Assembly (NCBI GenBank): GCA_964582545.1
Contig: CAZOSB010000002.1
Location: 1-64,000 of the forward strand
DNA length: 64,000 bases
Source: JAVVUJ01 sp964582545
Lineage (GTDB): Bacteria > Bacillota > Clostridia > Peptostreptococcales > Anaerovoracaceae
Reading direction: 5' to 3'
Part shown: piece after piece, positions 59,569-64,000 of the stretch
Position numbering within the stretch: the stretch's first letter is position 1
How the letters are laid out: each line of letters starts with the position of its first letter
Notes under the pieces: generated by a model
Told to the model about the DNA's origin: nothing
The model's database searches: none
The model's input: only the letters and a program-made list of their open reading frames with translations
Program-made: the position numbers and the translations under genes

Positions 59569-61098
59569 TTACCAGGATTTTATCAAGCTTTTGCCTGTCA
59601 TTTCCTCAGGCTTTGGAATTTTCATTAAATCCAATAGAGTAGGGGCCATATCCGCCAAAACTCCATCGTCCCTTAAGGTGATTGGCTTTTGTGTTATAAC
59701 CAGAAAGGGGACGGGGTTTAGAGAGTGGGAGGTTATTACATTATTGTTTTCATCCGTCATGACATCTGCATTTCCGTGGTCAGCTGTGATAACGGCTTCG
59801 CCGCCTTCTTTTAGCAAAGCATCTATCACCTTAGGAACACATTCATTTAATGTTTCAATGGCTTTTACAGTGGCAGATATGATTCCCGTATGACCTACCA
59901 TATCCGGATTGGCATAGTTTAAAACGATAAAATCGTAATTTCCGGATTCTATCTGCTCAATGACCTTCTCTGTCACTTCATAGGCACTCATTTCAGGCTG
60001 CAGGTCGTAGGTAGCTACCTTAGGGGATGGAACTAAAATCCTGTCCTCACCCTTGTAAGGGGCCTCTATACCACCGTTGAAGAAAAATGTTACATGGGCA
60101 TACTTTTCTGTTTCTGCAATTCGTAGTTGCCTTTTGTCCAGATTGGATAGATATTCTCCCAGAGTATTGTTCAAAGACTGGGGAGGAAAGGCCACTAAAA
60201 CATTGGGCATAACCAGATCGTATTGAGTCATGCAAACATAACACAGATTTCTTAGAATTTTGCCCCTTTCAAAACCATCGAAGGAAGGATCTACAAAGGC
60301 ACGAGTGATTTCTCTGGCTCTGTCAGGTCTGAAATTGAACATAATTAGTGCATCCCCGTTCTCCACGGAATGTTGAGGGGTCAGAACGGTAGGAAGAACA
60401 AACTCATCGTTTTCTCCTCGGGCATATGCATCAATCAAAGCATTTTCTGCTGAATCGCTGCTTTGACCAAAACCTAAAGTCATGCAATCGTAGGATTTTT
60501 GCACTCTATCCCAGCGATTATCGCGATCCATGCCATAATACCTTCCAGAGATGGTGGCAATTTTTCCTAAGCCAATCTTTTTTATATAATATTCCAATTG
60601 ATCAAAGTAATTCTGAGCACATTGAGGGGGAACATCTCGCCCATCCAACAAAGCGTGAATAAAAACGTCCTTTATACCTTTTTCCTTGGCCATATCCAAG
60701 AGGGCAAATAAATGTGTAATGTGACTATGCACGCCACCGTCGGATAGCAATCCCAGAAGGTGTAATGCGGAATTATTTTTCAAAGCATGATCCATCGCTT
60801 TGTTAAGGGATAGATTATTAAAAAAATCTTTATCTTTTATGGATTTTGAGATCTTCGTAAGCTCTTGATATACGATGCGTCCAGCACCGATATTGAGATG
60901 ACCCACCTCTGAATTTCCCATTTGACCTTCGGGAAGTCCTACAGACATGCCACAGGCACCTAAGGTGGTGTAAGGATATTTGCTGAAGAGCTGATCCAGC
61001 TGGTCTGTATCAGATTGTGCAATAGCATTACCAGCGGATGTTTTATTGATGCCATATCCGTCTAGTATCATAAGTAAAGTAGGTGTTCTTTTCTGCAT
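59569..61098 (-). CDS. gpmI: 2,3-bisphosphoglycerate-independent phosphoglycerate mutase
   Basis: The 509-residue manganese enzyme interconverts 3- and 2-phosphoglycerate. It has LMILDGYGIN at the start, MGNSEVGHLNIGAGRIVYQ with the catalytic Ser, HALLDGRDVPP, SGRYYGMDRDNRWDR, NYANPDMVGHTG and ITADHGNADVM with the metal ligands. Length is normal. In most clostridia it lies with gapA-pgk-tpi-eno; here it is alone between motA and an amidohydrolase gene. Confidence 0.97.
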   Translation of the reverse strand: MQKRTPTLLMILDGYGINKTSAGNAIAQSDTDQLDQLFSKYPYTTLGACGMSVGLPEGQMGNSEVGHLNIGAGRIVYQELTKISKSIKDKDFFNNLSLNKAMDHALKNNSALHLLGLLSDGGVHSHITHLFALLDMAKEKGIKDVFIHALLDGRDVPPQCAQNYFDQLEYYIKKIGLGKIATISGRYYGMDRDNRWDRVQKSYDCMTLGFGQSSDSAENALIDAYARGENDEFVLPTVLTPQHSVENGDALIMFNFRPDRAREITRAFVDPSFDGFERGKILRNLCYVCMTQYDLVMPNVLVAFPPQSLNNTLGEYLSNLDKRQLRIAETEKYAHVTFFFNGGIEAPYKGEDRILVPSPKVATYDLQPEMSAYEVTEKVIEQIESGNYDFIVLNYANPDMVGHTGIISATVKAIETLNECVPKVIDALLKEGGEAVITADHGNADVMTDENNNVITSHSLNPVPFLVITQKPITLRDDGVLADMAPTLLDLMKIPKPEEMTGKSLIKSW

Positions 61099-61228
61099 TT
61101 GTGTTACCTGCTTTCATTTCGCATTTATGTTATTGTATTATTATACCAAAAAAATAAAATAAAATATATAGGTTATGAAAATTTTTGAAATAAATACAGA
61201 AAAATGGTCCATTTAAATTATATCAAAT
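61099..61228. other. AT-rich intergenic stretch beyond the gpmI start
   Basis: No coding or structural feature is seen apart from runs of A and T (AAAAAAATAAAATAAAATATATAG near 61148). The gpmI promoter should lie here on the minus strand, but I cannot pick a convincing pair of boxes. Confidence 0.3.
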
Positions 61229-61316
61229 TATCGTGATCTGATGAACTTAGTATCGTGATCTGATGAACTTAGTATCGTGATCTGATGAACTTAGTATCGT
61301 GATCTGATAAACTTCC
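61229..61316. repeat. Tandem repeat of a 22-bp unit at the 3' end of the amidohydrolase gene
   Basis: The unit TATCGTGATCTGATGAACTTAG occurs at 61229-61250, 61251-61272 and 61273-61294 exactly, and once more with two or more changes at 61295-61316. On the minus strand the last copy encodes the final codons of the amidohydrolase (KFIRSRY, stop), and the three exact copies lie beyond the stop. It looks like repeated duplication of the gene's 3' end. Confidence 0.95.
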
Positions 61317-62655
61317 CGTTGGAGTAACTTAAGATTTTTCCATTCTGGTATGATAGTTTTCCGTTCACCAATACGGTGTGAATTCCTTCTGGAGGAGCTT
61401 GAGGCTCGTGAAAGGTAGCCATATCCAACACCTTCTCATAATCAAATATGGTGACATCCGCATCGTACCCTTCCTTGATGAGACCTTTTTGTCCGTGTAC
61501 GCCCAGTCGTTTTGCCGGCATAATTGTCATCTTGGAGACTGCTTCAAACAGATCAAAGATAGCTTCATCCCTAGAATATCTTCCCAAAACTCTGGTAAAA
61601 GTTCCAGCCCCTCGAGGATGTCCTTGCCTGCTGTTATAACCGCCATCGCTGCCCACAAAGACGTAATCTTTCTTTAGTGCGTCCTTGATTTCATCTTCGT
61701 TCATCACCATGGCTACTACATACATCAGGGGGTGTTCCTTGCGGATTTTATAAAAAAGTTCCTTGTCACAGTATATCCCTTTATATGGATCTTCTGCCAA
61801 CATAATACTATCAAAGCTCTTGTTCCAATTGTCAAAACAGCCTTCATCAAACACAGAACTGCCGATTTTGCAGCTGAATGCTCCATAGGGATAGGCATCC
61901 ACCAATATGTCAAGACCTTTGTCTCTCATGGCCTCTATCTTTATTAAACCTTCTTTCATATTGCCATAGGCGCAAAGGCTTGAGATGTGAGATATTTGCA
62001 GTGGGATGTTTATGCTTGTGGCCAGTTCTTCTATTTCATCTATTGCTTGGATTGCATTTTTCGCATCGCTTCGTGCATGGACGGAGGTTAGGAGTTTGGA
62101 ATTGCCGATAATATTTTTACAGATAGAAACCATTTCTTCCATATCGATGCCTGGACAATATTCTAAGCCATAGGAGAGACCTAGAGCTCCAAATTCCACA
62201 GCCTTTTCGATCTCCGCTGCAATGAATTCTATTTGACCCTGTGAAGACTTTTGATAAATATCCGTATTTCCGGATAAATTGCGAAGATAATTATGACCTA
62301 TGTAAGTCATAAAATTCATAGGGTACCCTTGCTTATTGATGAAATCGATAAACTCATAGAAGTTATTCCTGTTTGATCCACAATTACCACCTACCGCAGT
62401 GGTTATTCCGTTTTTTAGAAGGACTTCTGAAATGTCAAAATATGCACCTTTTGTTAATGACAAATCCTCCTCGTGCATGTGAATATCAATAAAACCAGGG
62501 GAAACCATCAATCCGGTAGCGTCAATGGTTATGACCGCCTCAGGACAATGATTTACATGAGTAATCTTGCCGTCTTTTATACCGATATCAGCCTCAACTA
62601 AACGTTTGTTTTCACAATCTACCATTTGCCCATTGATAATTTTTATATCCAACAT
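61291..62655 (-). CDS. N-acyl-D-amino-acid deacylase family amidohydrolase
   Basis: The protein (454 residues) is an amidohydrolase of the D-aminoacylase group: metal-binding GFIDIHMHEEDLSL, AVGGNCGSNRNNF, SYGLEYCPGIDMEEM, SVHARSDAKN, QISHISSLC, VGSDGGYNSRQGHPRGAGTFTRVLGRYSRD and GLIKEGYDADVTIFDYE. It probably removes acyl groups from N-acyl-amino acids, but dihydroorotase-like or other amide substrates cannot be excluded. ATG 62655 gives the usual family start (MLDIKIINGQMVD). It is next to a LysR gene on the same strand and opposite an M20-type peptidase gene, suggesting a peptide or acyl-amino-acid scavenging set. Confidence 0.9.
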   Translation of the reverse strand: MLDIKIINGQMVDCENKRLVEADIGIKDGKITHVNHCPEAVITIDATGLMVSPGFIDIHMHEEDLSLTKGAYFDISEVLLKNGITTAVGGNCGSNRNNFYEFIDFINKQGYPMNFMTYIGHNYLRNLSGNTDIYQKSSQGQIEFIAAEIEKAVEFGALGLSYGLEYCPGIDMEEMVSICKNIIGNSKLLTSVHARSDAKNAIQAIDEIEELATSINIPLQISHISSLCAYGNMKEGLIKIEAMRDKGLDILVDAYPYGAFSCKIGSSVFDEGCFDNWNKSFDSIMLAEDPYKGIYCDKELFYKIRKEHPLMYVVAMVMNEDEIKDALKKDYVFVGSDGGYNSRQGHPRGAGTFTRVLGRYSRDEAIFDLFEAVSKMTIMPAKRLGVHGQKGLIKEGYDADVTIFDYEKVLDMATFHEPQAPPEGIHTVLVNGKLSYQNGKILSYSNGKFIRSRY

Positions 62656-62716
62656 AAGCTTACCGATCCTTTCATCACACAATAGATATTACCTTTTTAA
62701 AAGTACATTTTAATTC

Positions 62717-63637
62717 TCATTCAGATAAAGTATTCAGACAATCCCGATTTAGCTCTTCCCTCAGTAGCTTGATAAATTCATCGCATTCACTGCTCAAATA
62801 GCTTCCTTTTGTCTTGATAAATCCTAGGTTTGCATAATTATCCGGGATAGGAATGGTGGTAATGTTAAACTTAGCATAAAAGTCAGGATGAAGTGTACAT
62901 CCGACGCTAAAGGAATCTGTCTTTGATACGATGCTACATTTTAATTCTCTATCCGCCACGGAAATGGTTTTCTGTGGATTGATGATTTCCAAGGAAGAGA
63001 GATCCGGCATATAACTTAAGGTATGATTTTTTTCATTGGCATATTTGACATACATGTAGTTTTTTAACTTATGAAAAGGGAAGGGGGTCTCAGCTAAAAG
63101 AGGATGATCCTTGCGCAAGTTAATATTGACAGCAAGTTTTTTAATCAACGTATACTCCAAATTTTTTGAGTTTAAAATGCTGATGCATAAGTCGAAGGTG
63201 GAGCTGTTAATCAGAAGAACCCCTAGGTCACTTTCCAGGTTGGATACACTGTTTATCACATCCATCATCTCATCATTTTTCAGGGTAAAGTCCATATTTT
63301 CATTGGATTCATATCTTTGACATAGTTTGATAAACGCTTCCATCACAAAGGAACAATTTTCGGTAGTGAGATGAAAATTTGACTTATTCGTGGATAACTT
63401 GTTGATGTTATCTAAATGAAAAAGTGCAGAGCGAGCATATTTGCAAATTTCGCTGCCTTCTGCTGTCAGCTTAATGCCGTTTTTACTCCTGAGAAAAACG
63501 GAAAGTCCCAATTCTGACTCAAATTCTCTGATGGCGTTACTTAAGCTTGGCTGAGAAATGAAAAGGGTTTGCGCAGCCTTAGATATGGAGCCTTGACGTT
63601 CGATCTCCAGAATATATTTTAATTGTTGTATATTCAT
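62717..63637 (-). CDS. LysR-family transcriptional regulator
   Basis: The 306-residue protein has a winged helix-turn-helix at the N-terminus (MNIQQLKYILEIERQGSISKAAQTLFISQPSLSNAIREFESELGLSVFLRSKNGIKLTAEG) and a LysR-type effector domain. The gene starts at 63637 with GGAG upstream and is followed by the amidohydrolase gene after about 60 bases. The divergent gene at 63864 is a likely target, with a 12-bp palindrome TATATGCATATA at 63774-63785 between them. The effector is unknown. Confidence 0.92.
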   Translation of the reverse strand: MNIQQLKYILEIERQGSISKAAQTLFISQPSLSNAIREFESELGLSVFLRSKNGIKLTAEGSEICKYARSALFHLDNINKLSTNKSNFHLTTENCSFVMEAFIKLCQRYESNENMDFTLKNDEMMDVINSVSNLESDLGVLLINSSTFDLCISILNSKNLEYTLIKKLAVNINLRKDHPLLAETPFPFHKLKNYMYVKYANEKNHTLSYMPDLSSLEIINPQKTISVADRELKCSIVSKTDSFSVGCTLHPDFYAKFNITTIPIPDNYANLGFIKTKGSYLSSECDEFIKLLREELNRDCLNTLSE

Positions 63638-63863
63638 GATTTCTCCTTTATATTTGGTAAAAGTAAATCACTATTGCTAAAGGCGATTTTATTAAAATGA
63701 AAATTAAAAAGTTGAAGTTTTTTTCTGACTACATTTTATCACACTATGGTTTTTATTTTATATAGTTTTTTCTTATATGCATATAGTCAAAGAATATTTT
63801 TCAGGAACAGCCAGAGAGAATATAATAATTATAATATTAAGAAAGACAAATGGTAAAACCAAC
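63638..63863. promoter_or_regulatory. Divergent control region between LysR and M20-type genes
   Basis: The region is AT-rich and holds a perfect 12-bp palindrome, TATATGCATATA, at 63774-63785. LysR regulators bind T-N11-A type dyads in such places, so this is a candidate operator. No ORF is seen. Confidence 0.35.
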
Positions 63864-64000
63864 ATGAAAAAAATGATTGAATCTTATATTGAAACAAATT
63901 TTCAAAAGTTTTGTGATCTAAATGACTTGATTTGGGAATTTGCAGAGACAAAGTTCGAAGAATTTCAGTCGGCAGAAGCTCAGATAGCAATTCTTGAAAA
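63864..64000 (+). CDS. Start of an M20-type peptidase/amidohydrolase gene (partial)
   Basis: The ORF begins at ATG 63864 (MKKMIESYIETNFQKFCDL..., then LIWEFAETKFEEFQSAEAQIA) and runs open to the window end, giving 45 residues. The pattern of an N-terminal helix then W-x-F/L-A-E-x-x-F-x-E-x-x-S is like the AbgB/M20 family of peptidases and amidohydrolases (p-aminobenzoyl-glutamate hydrolase-like). Only the N-terminus is visible, so the family call is tentative. It is divergent from the LysR gene, which may control it. Confidence 0.6.
   Translation, partial: MKKMIESYIETNFQKFCDLNDLIWEFAETKFEEFQSAEAQIAILE

Noticed and set aside
61229..61316. Possible CRISPR array
   Set aside because: The 22-bp units are directly adjacent with no spacers between them and there are no cas genes; it is a simple tandem repeat.

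Overview
The window looks like a chromosomal segment of a low-GC, spore-forming, motile, anaerobic member of the Clostridia (Bacillota). The evidence is a set of sporulation genes (spoIIGA, sigE, sigG, sigK, spoIVA, a ymxH-like gene), an agr quorum-sensing locus, Firmicutes-type infC-rpmI-rplT and mreBCD-PBP2 operons, and a 4-hydroxybutyrate module (CoA-transferase, 4-hydroxybutyryl-CoA dehydratase, 4-hydroxybutyrate dehydrogenase) of the kind known from the GABA fermenter Clostridium aminobutyricum. A relative of that organism (Anaerovorax/Aminipila group) is the best guess; this is inference from gene content, not from a database search.

Layout. 0-2.6 kb: two unknown small genes and an IS4-family insertion sequence with 15-bp terminal inverted repeats. 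2.8-6.5 kb: an agr locus on the minus strand (response regulator, histidine kinase, AgrB, a short AgrD that had to be read by hand, then a secreted protein). 6.8-8.2 kb: an L20-type leader, infC (probably AUU start), rpmI, rplT. 8.2-13.6 kb: spoIIGA-sigE, sigG, ymxH-like, nrdR, cmk, DUF1015. 13.7-15.4 kb: a penicillin-binding protein. 15.7-20.2 kb: sigK split in two by a skin-like element of about 3.85 kb. 20.4-30 kb: radC, mreBCD, PBP2, a MinD-like ATPase, rodA, rny. 30-33 kb: threonine dehydratase and spoIVA. 33.1-36.9 kb: FMN riboswitch and ribD-ribE-ribBA-ribH. 37-45 kb: PQ-loop protein, MFS pump, trxA, cls, glyA, chemoreceptor, ung. 45.2-50.7 kb: a cell-surface polysaccharide acylation group (SGNH, MBOAT, DHHW proteins and two DUF4358 lipoproteins). 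50.9-53.3 kb: thiN, metY, NifU-like. 53.5-57.8 kb: 4-hydroxybutyrate module. 57.9-61.1 kb: motB, motA, gpmI. 61.2-64 kb: D-aminoacylase-like amidohydrolase, LysR regulator, and the start of an M20-type peptidase gene running off the end.

The most striking find is the interrupted sigK. The N-terminal part (19571-20230, minus strand) ends abruptly after ...SRSYVS, and the missing C-terminus (YVSRIEKKALSKL... to a stop) lies 3.8 kb away on the same strand at 15672-15752, with no start codon of its own. Both ends carry the near-identical 14-bp sequence GATACATAG(A/G)ATCT in direct orientation. Joining them rebuilds a full-length sigma-K of about 237 residues. The intervening DNA encodes a large serine recombinase with a sigma-E-like promoter, a coupled 46-residue ORF, a DUF2164 protein, an S4-domain RNA-binding protein and a short-chain dehydrogenase. 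This fits a programmed, mother-cell excision element like B. subtilis skin, but very small and with unusual cargo.

Other points of note: an AgrD whose ring-forming Cys is replaced by Ser (predicting a lactone pheromone); a 4-hydroxybutyrate CoA-transferase fused to a Cys-rich N-terminal domain with a second start and perfect Shine-Dalgarno inside the gene; a spoIIG-like promoter with Spo0A-box-like sequences and a 21-bp spacer; and several short genes that are easily missed (agrD, a 33-residue Cys-rich protein, the 46-residue ORF in the element).
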